DNA from: Streptomyces rimosus
Lineage (GTDB): Bacteria > Actinomycetota > Actinomycetes > Streptomycetales > Streptomycetaceae
Reading direction: 5' to 3'
Length of the DNA: 64,000 nucleotides
Assembly: GCF_008704655.1 (NCBI RefSeq)
Contig: NZ_CP023688.1
Location: 5,563,001 to 5,627,000, forward strand
Below the pieces are notes generated by a model. That model was given only the letters and a program-made list of their open reading frames with translations. It was not told the origin of the DNA and ran no database searches. A program made the translations under genes and the position numbers. Shown here piece after piece: positions 7,380-16,712 of the stretch (positions are counted from its first letter, which is position 1; the number at the start of each line of letters is the position of its first letter).

Positions 7380-9032
7380 TCAGCCCGCCGACAGGATCGA
7401 GCGGACGACCGGCCCGGCGTTCGAGCCGCCGTGGCCGCTGGCCGGGACGACGGCCGCAGCGGCCATGTCCCCGCGGTAGGCGGTGAACCAGGCGTTCGGC
7501 TTCTCCTGGCCGTCCACCTCGGCCGACCCGGTCTTCGCGCCGATGTCGCCGCTGAGCCCGGACATCGCCTCCGCCGCCGTACCGGACGTGGCGGTCAGCT
7601 TCATCAGGGACTTCAGCGCCGACGCGGTGTCCGGCTTCATCGAGCGCGGGGCCTTGGCCAGCGACCGGCCGTCGACGGAGGGCGCGACGATGTACGGCTG
7701 GTGGAAGCCGCCGTTCTGGACGGTCGCCGCGAGCGAGGCGACGGTCAGCGGGTTCATCCGCACCCCGCCCTGCCCGATCAGCGAGGCGGCCATCTGCGCG
7801 TCGCTCTGCACCGGCACCGCGCCGTCGAAGGTGGGGATGCCGGTCTGCCAGTTCAGGCCGATGCCGAAGACGTCGCGCGCCTGCTTCGTCAGGTCGTCGT
7901 CCTTGAGCTTGGGCGCCATGGAGATGAACGCGTTGTTGCAGGACGCGGCGAAGCTCTGCGCGAAGGTGCCGTTCTTGATCTCGGACTCGTTCAGGTTCTG
8001 GAACTTCCAGCCGCCGACCGTCACGAACTTCTCGCACGGGTGCGGCTTGTCCGGCGCCGTCAGCCCCTTGTCGATCAGCATCGAGGCCGTCACGATCTTC
8101 ATCGTGGAGCCGGGCGCCAGCGAGCCCTGGGCGGCGGTGTTGAAGCCCTTCTCCGGGGAGTTGGCGAGGGCGAGGATCTCGCCGGTGCTGGGCTTGAGGG
8201 CGACGGCGGACGCCTTCGGCTTGCCCTTGACCGCCTTCTCGGCCGCCGCCTGCACCTTGGCGTCCAGGGTGGTCTTGAGCGTGCCGGGCTTGCCCTTGGA
8301 GAGCACCTTCAGCGTCTCGTCGGGCCGCTGCGCCTTGTCACCGTCGGGCCGGTCGACGAACACCTCGATGCCCGGCTTGCCGTCCGTCTTCTTGCCGAAC
8401 TTGTCGCGCAGGCTGTCCAGCACCCCGGCCAGCGCCGGGTGCGCCTCCTTGGTCAGCTCGGCGCCGTTGCGGTCCACCGCCTTGATGGGCGGCGCCTCGG
8501 ACTCGCCGGTGCGCAGCACGTCGCCCTTGCCCAGCTTGGGGTGCAGGACGCTGGGCGCCCAGGCGACGCGCGGCTCGCCGGTCTCCGCGTCCCGCTTGAC
8601 GGTCAGTGAAGTGCCGTAGGAGAACGGCACCTTCATGTCCTTGTACGCGATCTGGGTGCTGACCGTGTAGGCGACCTTGTCGCCGGTGGCCTTGCCGGGC
8701 GTGACCTTCAGGTCCGTGAAGTGGGCCTGCTTGGGGTACGCGGTCAGGGCGGCCGCCGCCGTCTTCGCGTCATCCGTGAGCGCGGCGGCCTTGTCGGCGG
8801 CCCCCGCCTTCCAGGCGTCCAGGAACTTCCCGGCGGTGCCGGACACTTCGGCGGCGGACAGCGGGCCGGACTTCACCGCGGGCGCGCCGGCGGGCTTGCC
8901 GTCCTGGGCGGCGCGGACCTGCTGGGGCCGCTCGTCGTCACCGGAGCCGCCCAGCAGCGTGTAGCCGCCGACACCGCCCGCGACCAGGGCCACCGCCCCG
9001 CCGATCAGCCCGTACCTCACCTCACGGCGCAT
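7380..9032 (-). CDS. Penicillin-binding transpeptidase with MecA_N-type N-terminal domain
   Basis: This class B-like penicillin-binding protein (550 aa) probably cross-links peptidoglycan on the outside of the membrane. A short cytoplasmic head MRREVRYG and one TM helix (residues about 7-29) anchor it. Residues about 50-160 form an NTF2-like MecA_N domain (FLDAWKAGAADKAAALT). The transpeptidase domain holds all three catalytic motifs: S-x-x-K as STMK (about residue 308), S-x-N as SCN (about 364) and KTG as KTGS (about 500). I start at 9032 because a GGGAGGGG Shine-Dalgarno lies just upstream; the 24-codon upstream extension is unlikely. Low-affinity, beta-lactam-insensitive relatives share this architecture, but resistance cannot be inferred from sequence. 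Confidence 0.9.
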   Translation of the reverse strand: MRREVRYGLIGGAVALVAGGVGGYTLLGGSGDDERPQQVRAAQDGKPAGAPAVKSGPLSAAEVSGTAGKFLDAWKAGAADKAAALTDDAKTAAAALTAYPKQAHFTDLKVTPGKATGDKVAYTVSTQIAYKDMKVPFSYGTSLTVKRDAETGEPRVAWAPSVLHPKLGKGDVLRTGESEAPPIKAVDRNGAELTKEAHPALAGVLDSLRDKFGKKTDGKPGIEVFVDRPDGDKAQRPDETLKVLSKGKPGTLKTTLDAKVQAAAEKAVKGKPKASAVALKPSTGEILALANSPEKGFNTAAQGSLAPGSTMKIVTASMLIDKGLTAPDKPHPCEKFVTVGGWKFQNLNESEIKNGTFAQSFAASCNNAFISMAPKLKDDDLTKQARDVFGIGLNWQTGIPTFDGAVPVQSDAQMAASLIGQGGVRMNPLTVASLAATVQNGGFHQPYIVAPSVDGRSLAKAPRSMKPDTASALKSLMKLTATSGTAAEAMSGLSGDIGAKTGSAEVDGQEKPNAWFTAYRGDMAAAAVVPASGHGGSNAGPVVRSILSAG

Positions 9033-9175
9033 GTCGCCGATCCCCTCCCGAATCCTCGTTCTTCCGCACGCACACAAGAACGTGCAGCGCACTCTATGGG
9101 ACACGGGGTACGGGGGTGAGTCTCGACCCTGTGATACGGGCGACGCCGTGCCGCCCGGCCGGTGCCGGTGACGCC

Positions 9176-9523
9176 TCAGCGCCGCTGCGCCCGTTGCAGG
9201 GACAGCGGGGACCAGGTCCGGGATTCGACCACCACCAACGCGCTGACGCGGAAGACCACGGTCTTCTGCCCGTCGACCTCCGTGGTGGCCGTCAGCCCCA
9301 CCGCGTCACCGATCAGCGGGTTGTTGCTCTCCTGCCAGGTCAGGCCCGGATAGTGCTGCCGCTCGGCCCAGACCTCGGCCTCTTCCCTGGCCTGTTCGAT
9401 GTCGGTGAACGCCGCGAGGGCCAGCTCCTTGCAGGCGGGCGCGACCGTACGCAGCGCACCGTGGTCCTCGACCTGTTCCGGCTTGTTGTGCTCGATGACG
9501 TACACGACCTGTGGCGTGCTCAA
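9176..9523 (-). CDS. Hypothetical protein (115 aa, TTG start)
   Basis: This short gene begins with TTG at 9523 preceded by a strong GGGGAGGG Shine-Dalgarno about 7 nt upstream, which decides the start. The product (MSTPQVVYVIEHNKPEQ...) has no signal peptide or membrane helix. It shows alternating hydrophobic strands (QVVYVIEH, TVVFRVSALVVVES) with a helix-rich middle (KELALAAFTDIEQAREEAEV), which suggests a small alpha/beta domain. I do not recognise the family. It lies upstream of the PBP gene and downstream of pmt, all on the minus strand. Confidence 0.65.
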   Translation of the reverse strand: MSTPQVVYVIEHNKPEQVEDHGALRTVAPACKELALAAFTDIEQAREEAEVWAERQHYPGLTWQESNNPLIGDAVGLTATTEVDGQKTVVFRVSALVVVESRTWSPLSLQRAQRR

Positions 9524-9660
9524 TTACGGTCCCTCCCCGGTGTCCGTGCCCCCAAGGCGGCGATCGGCATTGACCGGCATCCTCCGACGGCGCCCAAGTA
9601 TGACCGCCGCCGCTGCGCGGACGGCGCTTTCGGCGGACGGGCCCCGTTCGTGTCGTGACG

Positions 9661-11385
9661 CTAGACCCAGGTGTCGAACCACATCCGGTTGTGCCAGGCG
9701 CTCTTGGGGATCGGCTGCCCGGTGTAGAGCGGATAGAAGTAGATGAAGTTCCAGACGATCAGCAGGACGAGTACCCCGGCGCCGACCGCGCCCACCGCGC
9801 GCCGCCGTTCGCCCGACCCCGGCGGGCCGAGGATCGCGCCGGTCATCATGGCCAGCGCCAGGCACACGAACGGCACGAACACCACCGCGTAGAACAGGAA
9901 GATCGTCCGGTCCTGGTACAGGAACCACGGCAGATAGCCCGCCGCGATCCCGCAGGCGATGGCGCCCGCCCGCCAGTCCCGCTTGAACAGCCAGCGGTAG
10001 AGCACATACAGAAGCGCGAAACACCCGGCCCACCACAGCAGGGGAGTACCCAGCGCGAGCACTTCACGCGCACAGCCCTCGGCCGCCGTACACCCGTCGT
10101 GCCCCATCTTCGGGTCCTCGTAGAAGTACGAGACGGGGCGGCCCTGCACCAGCCAGCTCCACGGATTCGACTGGTAGGTGTGCGGCGTGGACAGGCCCTT
10201 GTGGAAGTCGTAGACCTCGGTCTCGTAGTGCCACAGGCTGCGCAGCCAGTCCGGCAGCCACGACCCGCTGCCCGCACGCCCCTCCGGGGTGGCGGTGGCC
10301 CAGTCCCGGTAGTAGCCGCCCTTGGTGACCAGCCAGCCGGTCCACGTCGCCAGATACGCGGCCATCCCCACCACGACGGTCGAGACGAACGCGGGCAGCA
10401 GGTCGCGGCGCAGCACGGCGCGTACGGGATGCCGCGCGCCCGCCGTGCGCCGCCCGGCCACGTCCCACAGCACCATCAGCACCGCGAACGCCGCCAGGTA
10501 GTACAGGCCGTTCCACTTGCTCGCCGCGGACAGCCCCAGGCACAGCCCGGCCGCCAGCCGCCACGGCCGCCACCCCAGCCGCAGCCGGTCGCCGACCTCC
10601 TCGTCCGGCCGCGCCAGCCCGTCCGGGCCCACCGGCAGCGCCGCCGCCAGCCGCGCCCGGGTATGGTCCCGGTCCACCAGCAGACAGCCGAACGCCGCCA
10701 CCACCCAGAACATGACGATGAGGTCCAGCAGCGCCGTACGGCTCATCACGAAGTGCAGACCGTCCACCGCCAGCAGCACGCCCGCCAGGCAGCCCAGCGC
10801 CGTCGAACGCAGCAGCCGGCGGCCGATACGGCAGACCATCAGCACCGACAGCGTGCCGAGCAGCGCCACCACGAACCGCCAGCCGAAGGGGTTCATGCCG
10901 AACGCCCACTCGCCCAGTGCGATCATCCACTTGCCCAGCGGCGGATGGACGACGTAAGAGTGCTCGGGCGACAGCAGGATCTGCTGCGGGTGGGCGACCA
11001 GCGCGTCGTTGGCGTCCTTCGCCCAGGTGCCCTCGTAGCCGTACCGGAGCAGCGACCAGGCGTCCTTCGGGTAGTACGTCTCGTCGAATATCACCTTCGC
11101 CGGGCTGCCCAGGTTCCAGAAGCGCAGCACACCGGCGAAGAGCGCGACCAGCAGCGGCCCGCCCCAGCCCGACCAGCGCGCCAGCCGGCCCGCCGCGGCC
11201 GGGCCCAGCCCGAGCACCGACCACCACCGCGTCCCCGGCTCGGGGAACGCCGGCACCAGGCGCTCACGGGCGTCGGCCTCGGACGCCCCGGCGTAACCGA
11301 ACCGGCGCAGCCTGCGCTGCCACCGGCCGGACTGCCCGGCACTCTCCTCGGCGCGGTCGGCGTCTGTCGCGGTGTCACTCGTCAC
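9661..11385 (-). CDS. pmt: Polyprenyl-phosphate-mannose: protein O-mannosyltransferase (GT39)
   Basis: This GT-C-fold enzyme transfers mannose from polyprenyl-phosphate-mannose to Ser/Thr of proteins exported by Sec. The 574-aa protein has about ten TM helices. The first external loop carries the acidic pair in FDETYYPKDAW (about residue 95), matching the catalytic DE of PMT enzymes. VHPPLGKWMIALGEWAFG and the periplasmic region STPHTYQSNPWSW are also typical. In Streptomyces this enzyme glycosylates secreted lipoproteins and serves as part of a phage receptor system. The GTG at 11385 fits the family start; a TACGAT hexamer lies 6 nt before it and there is no Shine-Dalgarno, suggesting a leaderless message. 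It is divergent from rsmI. Confidence 0.92.
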   Translation of the reverse strand: MTSDTATDADRAEESAGQSGRWQRRLRRFGYAGASEADARERLVPAFPEPGTRWWSVLGLGPAAAGRLARWSGWGGPLLVALFAGVLRFWNLGSPAKVIFDETYYPKDAWSLLRYGYEGTWAKDANDALVAHPQQILLSPEHSYVVHPPLGKWMIALGEWAFGMNPFGWRFVVALLGTLSVLMVCRIGRRLLRSTALGCLAGVLLAVDGLHFVMSRTALLDLIVMFWVVAAFGCLLVDRDHTRARLAAALPVGPDGLARPDEEVGDRLRLGWRPWRLAAGLCLGLSAASKWNGLYYLAAFAVLMVLWDVAGRRTAGARHPVRAVLRRDLLPAFVSTVVVGMAAYLATWTGWLVTKGGYYRDWATATPEGRAGSGSWLPDWLRSLWHYETEVYDFHKGLSTPHTYQSNPWSWLVQGRPVSYFYEDPKMGHDGCTAAEGCAREVLALGTPLLWWAGCFALLYVLYRWLFKRDWRAGAIACGIAAGYLPWFLYQDRTIFLFYAVVFVPFVCLALAMMTGAILGPPGSGERRRAVGAVGAGVLVLLIVWNFIYFYPLYTGQPIPKSAWHNRMWFDTWV

Positions 11386-11391
11386 CGGCCC

Positions 11392-11397
11392 ATCGTA
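11392..11397 (-). promoter_or_regulatory. Probable -10 element for leaderless pmt
   Basis: TACGAT on the minus strand (TANNNT type) ends 6 nt before the pmt GTG, so transcription would begin at or next to the start codon. Confidence 0.5.
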
Positions 11398-11499
11398 GGG
11401 AAGCACCCTGTGCGGGACGTGGGGGCGGCACGGCCGGTCCGCACGGCGCGCGGACGCCGCCGGGGAATGCCGGGACCGTACGGCTGGGAGGATGGGGGC

Positions 11500-12369
11500 G
11501 TGACTGGAACGCTGGTACTTGCAGGGACGCCCATCGGCGACGTCGCGGACGCGCCGCCGCGGCTCGCCGCCGAACTGGCCGCGGCCGAGGTGATCGCCGC
11601 CGAGGACACCCGGCGGCTGCGCCGCCTGACCCAGGCCCTCGGCGTGCACACGACCGGCCGGATCGTGTCGTACTTCGAGGGCAACGAGGCCGCCCGCACC
11701 CCGGAGCTGGCCGACGCCCTCGAAGCCGGTGCCCGCGTCCTGCTCGTCACCGACGCCGGCATGCCCTCCGTCTCCGACCCCGGCTACCGGCTGGTCGCCG
11801 CCGCCGTCGAGCGCGGCGTCAAGGTCACCGCGGTGCCGGGACCCAGCGCCGTGCTCACCGCGCTCGCCGTCTCCGGGCTGCCCGTGGACCGGTTCTGCTT
11901 CGAGGGCTTCCTGCCGCGCAAGGGCGGCGAGCGCCGCTCCCGGCTGCGCGAGGTCGCCGACGAGCGCCGCACCCTCGTCTACTTCGAGGCCCCGCACCGC
12001 CTCGACGACACCCTCGCCGCGATGACCGAGGTCTTCGGCGCCGACCGCCGCGCCGCGGTCTGCCGCGAGCTGACCAAGACGTACGAGGAGGTGCGCCGCG
12101 GCCCGCTCGAGGAGCTGGCCGCGTGGGCGGCGGACGGCGTACGCGGCGAGATCACCATCGTCGTGGAGGGCGCCCCCGAGACCGGCCCGCAGGACCTCGG
12201 ACCCGAAGAACTCGTACGTCGCGTACACGTCAGGGAAGAGGCCGGAGAGCGCCGCAAGGAAGCCATCGCGGCCGTCGCCGCCGAGACCGGCCTGCCCAAA
12301 CGCGAGGTGTTCGATGCCGTCGTGGCGGCAAAGAATGCGGCGCGAACGGGACCAGCGGGAGGTAAATGA
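11500..12369 (+). CDS. rsmI: 16S rRNA 2'-O-ribose C1402 methyltransferase RsmI
   Basis: This SAM-dependent tetrapyrrole-methylase-fold enzyme modifies C1402 in the ribosomal P site. Family hallmarks are LAGTPIGD at the N-terminus, AAEDTRRLRR, VTDAGMPSVSDPGYRLV, GPSAVLTALAVSGLP, FEGFLPRKGG and YFEAPHRL. The 289-aa length is normal for RsmI. The GTG at 11500 is chosen because the domain begins immediately (VTGTLVLAGT) and a GGGAGG Shine-Dalgarno lies upstream. It is divergent from pmt, a neighbourhood conserved in Streptomyces. Confidence 0.95.
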   Translation: MTGTLVLAGTPIGDVADAPPRLAAELAAAEVIAAEDTRRLRRLTQALGVHTTGRIVSYFEGNEAARTPELADALEAGARVLLVTDAGMPSVSDPGYRLVAAAVERGVKVTAVPGPSAVLTALAVSGLPVDRFCFEGFLPRKGGERRSRLREVADERRTLVYFEAPHRLDDTLAAMTEVFGADRRAAVCRELTKTYEEVRRGPLEELAAWAADGVRGEITIVVEGAPETGPQDLGPEELVRRVHVREEAGERRKEAIAAVAAETGLPKREVFDAVVAAKNAARTGPAGGK

Positions 12370-12539
12370 CTAGCCTTGAAAGTAAAACGTGGGCCGCGCA
12401 GCCGGGCGCATTCTCTACACCCCGCCAAATCTGTGCCAACAGGTCGGAGGCCCTGCTGCGCCACCGCCGGGAAAGGCGTTCCCTGGGAGGTGGGACGTTC
12501 GTCCCCGGAGACCTTGTCCAGCGGGCAAGAGGAGCGGCT

Positions 12540-13019
12540 ATGAGTGACATCGCGCGTACGCCGGGTACCACCACCGGCGCCCACCCCACCCCCCAGACGG
12601 ACCCCCCGGCACACGAGGCATACGCCTTCGCGTGCATGAGCTGCGGCCACGGCTGGGAGCAGTCGTACGAGATAACGCACCACGTCGACGCGGACGGGCG
12701 CGCGCACTGTGTGTACTACGCGGACGGCGAGCGCGTACCGTCGCCGCTGACCCGGCCCACCTGCCTGAACTGCGGCGGCCACGTCGTGCGCATCATGCGG
12801 GCCGGACAGGTCTCGATGGTCTCCAAGGTGATGGCCGGCCTGCACAGCCAGCCGTCGGCGGGCGCCGCCGAAGGCCAGGCGGGGGCGGGCGCGGGATCCG
12901 TACCCCAGCAGGGCGAGCACACCGACGACGCCGACCCGGCCGCGGAGGACGGACACCGCGAGCGCCACCACTGGCACCTCTCCGACCTGCTGCACCCCTT
13001 CCAGCACCACCGCAGGTGA
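12540..13019 (+). CDS. Zinc-ribbon protein of unknown function
   Basis: This 159-aa cytoplasmic protein has two C-x-x-C knuckles, CMSC (about residue 32) and CLNC (about residue 79), the pattern of a zinc ribbon. The C-terminal third is rich in His, Asp and Glu (DGHRERHHWHL ... HPFQHHRR) and looks disordered. A clear AAGAGGAG Shine-Dalgarno precedes the ATG. The function is unknown; zinc ribbons bind nucleic acid or protein, and the His-rich tail could bind metal. It sits between rsmI and tatD. Confidence 0.8.
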   Translation: MSDIARTPGTTTGAHPTPQTDPPAHEAYAFACMSCGHGWEQSYEITHHVDADGRAHCVYYADGERVPSPLTRPTCLNCGGHVVRIMRAGQVSMVSKVMAGLHSQPSAGAAEGQAGAGAGSVPQQGEHTDDADPAAEDGHRERHHWHLSDLLHPFQHHRR

Positions 13020-13062
13020 GCCGGGGCCGCGGTCCGGGCCGGTGGGTGTCACCGGGCCCTCG

Positions 13063-13068
13063 TAGGAT
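13063..13068 (+). promoter_or_regulatory. Probable -10 element for leaderless tatD
   Basis: TAGGAT ends 7 nt before the tatD ATG. No purine-rich ribosome-binding site separates them. Confidence 0.45.
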
Positions 13069-13075
13069 CGCGGCC

Positions 13076-13951
13076 ATGAGCAGTACGACCAAGGACACGC
13101 CGCCGCCACTGCCCGAACCGCTTCGGGTGGCGGTGGCGGACTCGCACACGCACCTCGACATGCAGGACGGGACGGTCGAGGACGCCCTCGCCAAGGCCGC
13201 CTCCGTCGGTGTGACCACCGTCGTGCAGGTGGGCTGTGACGTGAACGGCTCGCGCTGGGCCGCGGAGACCGCCGCCGCGTACGAAGCGGTGCATGCGACG
13301 GTCGCGCTGCACCCCAATGAGGCCCCGCGGATTGTCCTCGGGGACCCGGACGGCTGGTCGCGGCAAGGTGCCCGCGAGCCCGGCGGGGATGCCGCCCTCG
13401 ACGCGGCGCTCGCCGAGATCGACGCCCTCGCGGCGCTGCCGCACGTCCGCGGCGTCGGCGAGACCGGTCTCGACCACTTCCGTACCGGCCCTGACGGCAT
13501 GGCCGCACAGCAGCGCTCCTTCCGCGCCCACATCGAGATCGCCAAGCGGCACGGCAAGGCCCTGGTCATCCACGACCGTGAGGCCCACGACGACGTGCTG
13601 CGCATCCTGCGCGAAGAGGGCGCCCCGGAGCGCGTGGTCTTCCACTGCTACTCCGGCGACGCCGAGATGGCCAAGATCTGCGCCGAGGCCGGCTACTACA
13701 TGTCCTTCGCGGGCAACGTCACCTTCAAGAACGCCCAGCCGCTGCGCGACGCGCTGGCCGTCGCCCCGCCCGAGCTGGTGCTGGTCGAGACCGACGCCCC
13801 CTTCCTGACGCCCGCGCCGTACCGCGGACGGCCTAACGCGCCGTATCTCATTCCGGTCACGCTGCGGGCCATGGCCGAAGTCAAGGGGATGACGGAGGAA
13901 GCGCTGGCCACCGCCGTGGCCGCGAATACGGCGCGCGCCTTCGGTTACTGA
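13076..13951 (+). CDS. tatD: TatD-family metal-dependent deoxyribonuclease
   Basis: This TIM-barrel amidohydrolase-fold DNase binds two divalent metals and acts in DNA repair and turnover. Metal ligands and motifs are visible: DSHTHLDM (H-x-H), ALHPNEA, VGETGLDHF (Glu bridging the metals), VIHDREAHDD, VFHCYSGD and ETDAPFLTP. The 291-aa length is slightly above typical because of an acidic insert after GDPDGWSRQG. The tatD-rpf-rsmA-ispE order is a conserved actinobacterial neighbourhood. Confidence 0.95.
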   Translation: MSSTTKDTPPPLPEPLRVAVADSHTHLDMQDGTVEDALAKAASVGVTTVVQVGCDVNGSRWAAETAAAYEAVHATVALHPNEAPRIVLGDPDGWSRQGAREPGGDAALDAALAEIDALAALPHVRGVGETGLDHFRTGPDGMAAQQRSFRAHIEIAKRHGKALVIHDREAHDDVLRILREEGAPERVVFHCYSGDAEMAKICAEAGYYMSFAGNVTFKNAQPLRDALAVAPPELVLVETDAPFLTPAPYRGRPNAPYLIPVTLRAMAEVKGMTEEALATAVAANTARAFGY

Positions 13952-14065
13952 GCGGTGCCACGCGGTCGGCGCGGCAGGATAGCGCGGCGACACTGCGTAG
14001 CGGGTCCGCTTTGTTGAGTCACCGGTGCTCCGCTACATTCCGGCCCGACAACCCCGACTCGTGGC

Positions 14066-15742
14066 ATGTGGAGCGCCGTGACTCATTCGCAGGGCAGTCG
14101 AAGCCACCGCGCCGCGCACGCCGGACGCGGACCGGGCGCCGAGCCGCGGACCGGAGCGGTCGAGGCACCCGATCCGTACGGGAGGTACGCGCCGTACGGG
14201 GAGTACGGGGAGTACGGGGAGTACGAGGCGTACGGCGCCTACGGTTCGTACGGGACGTACGCGGCGTACGGGCAGAACGGGCCGTACGACGTGTACGAGA
14301 CCTACGGTGCGGGGACGTACGACCGCTATGAGCACGGCGACCCCGTACCGGCCCTCGACCCGGCGCCGCGCTACGAAGCGCAGCTCCAGGAAGCGCCGGG
14401 TGGGCCCGCGGAACCTGGCGGGGGCGCGGGTGCCCCGGAGGCCGGGGCTTCCGAGATGCCCGCGGTGCCGCCGGGGCGGGTGCCGCACCAGGGACCGCTC
14501 GTTCCGCTGCGCGACGACCTCGCCGGGGTGTCCACCCCCGGCCTGCCGCCGCACCAGGGCCGGGCCGCCGCCCGCCGGGCCGCCCGCGGCACCGCCCACC
14601 GCCGCGGCATGACCGGCCTCGGCACCGTGGACCGCCGCAGCACCGACAGCACCGAAACCCGCCGCCGGCTGCTCCCGCAGGCCCTGGTCGTGGCCTTCCT
14701 CGCCGGCGGCACCTCCGCGTTCATCGCCCACGACAAGGCCGTCCGCATCGACGTGGACGGCGAACCGCGCACCCTGCACACCTTCGCCTCCGACGTCGGC
14801 GACCTGCTCGCCGACGAGGACGTGCGGGTCGGCGAACACGACTCCGTCCAGCCCGCCGCCGACGCCGAGCTGACCAGCGGCGACGAGGTCGTCATCCGCT
14901 ACGGGCGGCCGGTCCGGCTCACCCTGGACGGCCAGCGCCGCGACGTCTGGACGACCGCCGAGACCGTCGGCGGCGCGCTGCGCCAGTTCGGCGTCCGGGC
15001 CGAAGGCGCCCACCTGTCCGCCGACCCCGCCCGGCGCATCGGCCGCAACGGCCTCGACCTGGACGTCCGCACCGAGCGCAGCGTCACCTTCGTCGCCGAC
15101 GGCCGCGAGCACACCGTGCGCACCAACGCCGCCACCGTCCGAGAAGCCCTCGACCAGGCGGGCATCGCGCTGCGCGGCGAGGACACCACCTCCGTCGCGC
15201 CCGACTCCTTCCCGCGCGACGGGCAGACCGTCTCCGTCCTGCGCATCACCGGGGCCGAGAAGGTCCGCGAGGAGACCATCGCGTTCGAGACGGTCAAGAA
15301 GGCCGACCCGACGCTCTTCAAGGGCACCGAGACGGTGGTACGGCAGGGCCGGCCCGGTGTGCGGCGCCTGACGTACGAGGTGCGCACGGTCAACGGCGTC
15401 CAGCAGAAGCCCAAGAAGGTCGGCTCCGAGGTCGTCCGCGAGCCGCGCGACCGCATCGTGCACGTCGGCACCAAGCCGGTGCCGGAGCGGGTGGCCGGCG
15501 CCGACCATCTGAACTGGGACGCGCTCGCCGAGTGCGAGGCGGGCGGACGGCCGGACGCGGTCGACTCGTCCGGTACGTACGGCGGGCTCTACCAGTTCGA
15601 CACCGGCACCTGGCAGGGGCTGGGCGGCAGCGGGCGGCCGCAGGACGCGCCCGCCGGGGAGCAGACCTTCCGGGCGAAGAAGCTCTACATCAGCCGCGGG
15701 GCCAGTCCGTGGCCGGTGTGCGGGCGGCGGCTGCACGGGTGA
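14066..15742 (+). CDS. Resuscitation-promoting factor (RpfB-like): DUF348 repeats, G5 domain and Rpf transglycosylase domain
   Basis: This cell-wall lytic enzyme acts on peptidoglycan to stimulate outgrowth of spores or dormant cells. A roughly 200-residue cytoplasmic N-terminus rich in Tyr-Gly repeats is followed by one TM/signal-anchor helix (about 200-222, LLPQALVVAFLAGG). Three DUF348 units follow (DKAVRIDVDGEPRTLHTFAS; GRPVRLTLDGQRRDVWTTAE; ERSVTFVADGREHTV), then a G5 domain (about 405-475) and a C-terminal Rpf domain (about 480-557). The catalytic Glu lies in ALAECEAGG. The domain order equals mycobacterial RpfB, which also precedes ksgA and ispE. An alternative GTG start lies at 14078. 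The long Tyr-rich cytoplasmic tail is unusual. Confidence 0.9.
   Translation: MWSAVTHSQGSRSHRAAHAGRGPGAEPRTGAVEAPDPYGRYAPYGEYGEYGEYEAYGAYGSYGTYAAYGQNGPYDVYETYGAGTYDRYEHGDPVPALDPAPRYEAQLQEAPGGPAEPGGGAGAPEAGASEMPAVPPGRVPHQGPLVPLRDDLAGVSTPGLPPHQGRAAARRAARGTAHRRGMTGLGTVDRRSTDSTETRRRLLPQALVVAFLAGGTSAFIAHDKAVRIDVDGEPRTLHTFASDVGDLLADEDVRVGEHDSVQPAADAELTSGDEVVIRYGRPVRLTLDGQRRDVWTTAETVGGALRQFGVRAEGAHLSADPARRIGRNGLDLDVRTERSVTFVADGREHTVRTNAATVREALDQAGIALRGEDTTSVAPDSFPRDGQTVSVLRITGAEKVREETIAFETVKKADPTLFKGTETVVRQGRPGVRRLTYEVRTVNGVQQKPKKVGSEVVREPRDRIVHVGTKPVPERVAGADHLNWDALAECEAGGRPDAVDSSGTYGGLYQFDTGTWQGLGGSGRPQDAPAGEQTFRAKKLYISRGASPWPVCGRRLHG
14174..14330 (+). repeat. GTACGG-based degenerate tandem repeat coding Tyr-Gly in rpf
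   Basis: About 150 bp contain more than a dozen copies of TACGG/TACGA spaced mostly 9 nt apart. They encode a low-complexity tract such as YGEYGEYGEYEAYGAYG. The reading frame is kept, so the repeat is part of the coding sequence. The tract is cytoplasmic if the later TM helix is the only one. Confidence 0.85.
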
Positions 15743-15809
15743 GGGGTGAGCGGGGGGCGGGCGGGAGGGCCCGGCGGGCCGGTGTGGCCGGGCCGGGGGC
15801 CGGGCGCCG

Positions 15810-15815
15810 TAAGCT
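15810..15815 (+). promoter_or_regulatory. Probable -10 element for leaderless rsmA
   Basis: TAAGCT ends 6 nt before the GTG start of rsmA. The preceding G-rich 60 bp shows no Shine-Dalgarno suitably placed for this start. Confidence 0.45.
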
Positions 15816-15821
15816 GCACGG

Positions 15822-16712
15822 GTGAGCAACAGCACCACCGATGAGCCCGGCCCCCTCCTGGGCGCCGCCGACATCCGCGAACTGGCCGCCGCGCTGGGCG
15901 TACGCCCCACCAAGCAGCGCGGCCAGAACTTCGTCATCGACGCCAACACCGTCCGGCGCATCGTGCGCACCGCCGAGGTACGGCCGGACGACGTCGTCGT
16001 CGAGGTCGGCCCCGGGCTCGGCTCGCTGACCCTGGCGCTGCTGGAGGCCGCCGACCGGGTCACCGCCGTCGAGATCGACGACGTGCTGGCCGCGGCGCTG
16101 CCCTCCACGGTCGAGGCGCGGCTGCCCGGCCGCGCGGACCGCTTCGCGCTCGTGCACAGCGACGCGATGCTCGTACGGGAGCTGCCCGGGCCCGCGCCCA
16201 CCGCGCTGGTCGCCAACCTGCCCTACAACGTCGCGGTGCCGGTGCTGCTGCACATGCTCGCCACGTTCCCGACCATCGACCGCACCCTGGTCATGGTTCA
16301 GTCCGAGGTCGCCGACCGGCTCGCGGCCCGGCCCGGCAACAAGGTCTACGGCGTGCCGTCGGTCAAGGCCAACTGGTACGCCGAGGTGAAGCGGGCCGGG
16401 GCGATCGGACGCAACGTGTTCTGGCCCGCGCCCAACGTCGACTCCGGGCTGGTCTCGCTCGTCCGCCGCGAGAAGCCGGTCGCCACCACCGCGAGCCGCG
16501 CTGACGTCTTCGCCGTCGTGGACGCGGCGTTCGCGCAGCGCCGCAAGACGCTGCGCGCCGCGTTGGCCGGGTGGGCCGGGTCGGCCGCGGCGGCCGAGGC
16601 GGCGCTGGTGGCCGCGGGGGTTTCGCCGCAGGCGCGGGGGGAGGCGCTGACGGTGGAGGAGTTCGCGCGTATCGCCGAGCACAAGCCGGGTCGTGAGGGG
16701 GGTGCCGCGTGA
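15822..16712 (+). CDS. rsmA: 16S rRNA (adenine1518/1519-N6)-dimethyltransferase RsmA/KsgA
   Basis: This enzyme dimethylates the two adjacent adenines in the 3'-terminal hairpin of 16S rRNA during small-subunit assembly. It has a Rossmann methyltransferase fold with [12 protein letters not shown]-binding [11 protein letters not shown], acidic VEIDD and the catalytic NLPYNVAVP (NLPY motif); [15 protein letters not shown] is also diagnostic. The 296-aa length is normal. The GTG at 15822 is supported by the -10-like hexamer and the lack of earlier starts. The stop overlaps the ispE GTG by 4 nt, giving translational coupling. Loss of KsgA gives kasugamycin resistance in other bacteria. Confidence 0.95.
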   Translation: MSNSTTDEPGPLLGAADIRELAAALGVRPTKQRGQNFVIDANTVRRIVRTAEVRPDDVVVEVGPGLGSLTLALLEAADRVTAVEIDDVLAAALPSTVEARLPGRADRFALVHSDAMLVRELPGPAPTALVANLPYNVAVPVLLHMLATFPTIDRTLVMVQSEVADRLAARPGNKVYGVPSVKANWYAEVKRAGAIGRNVFWPAPNVDSGLVSLVRREKPVATTASRADVFAVVDAAFAQRRKTLRAALAGWAGSAAAAEAALVAAGVSPQARGEALTVEEFARIAEHKPGREGGAA

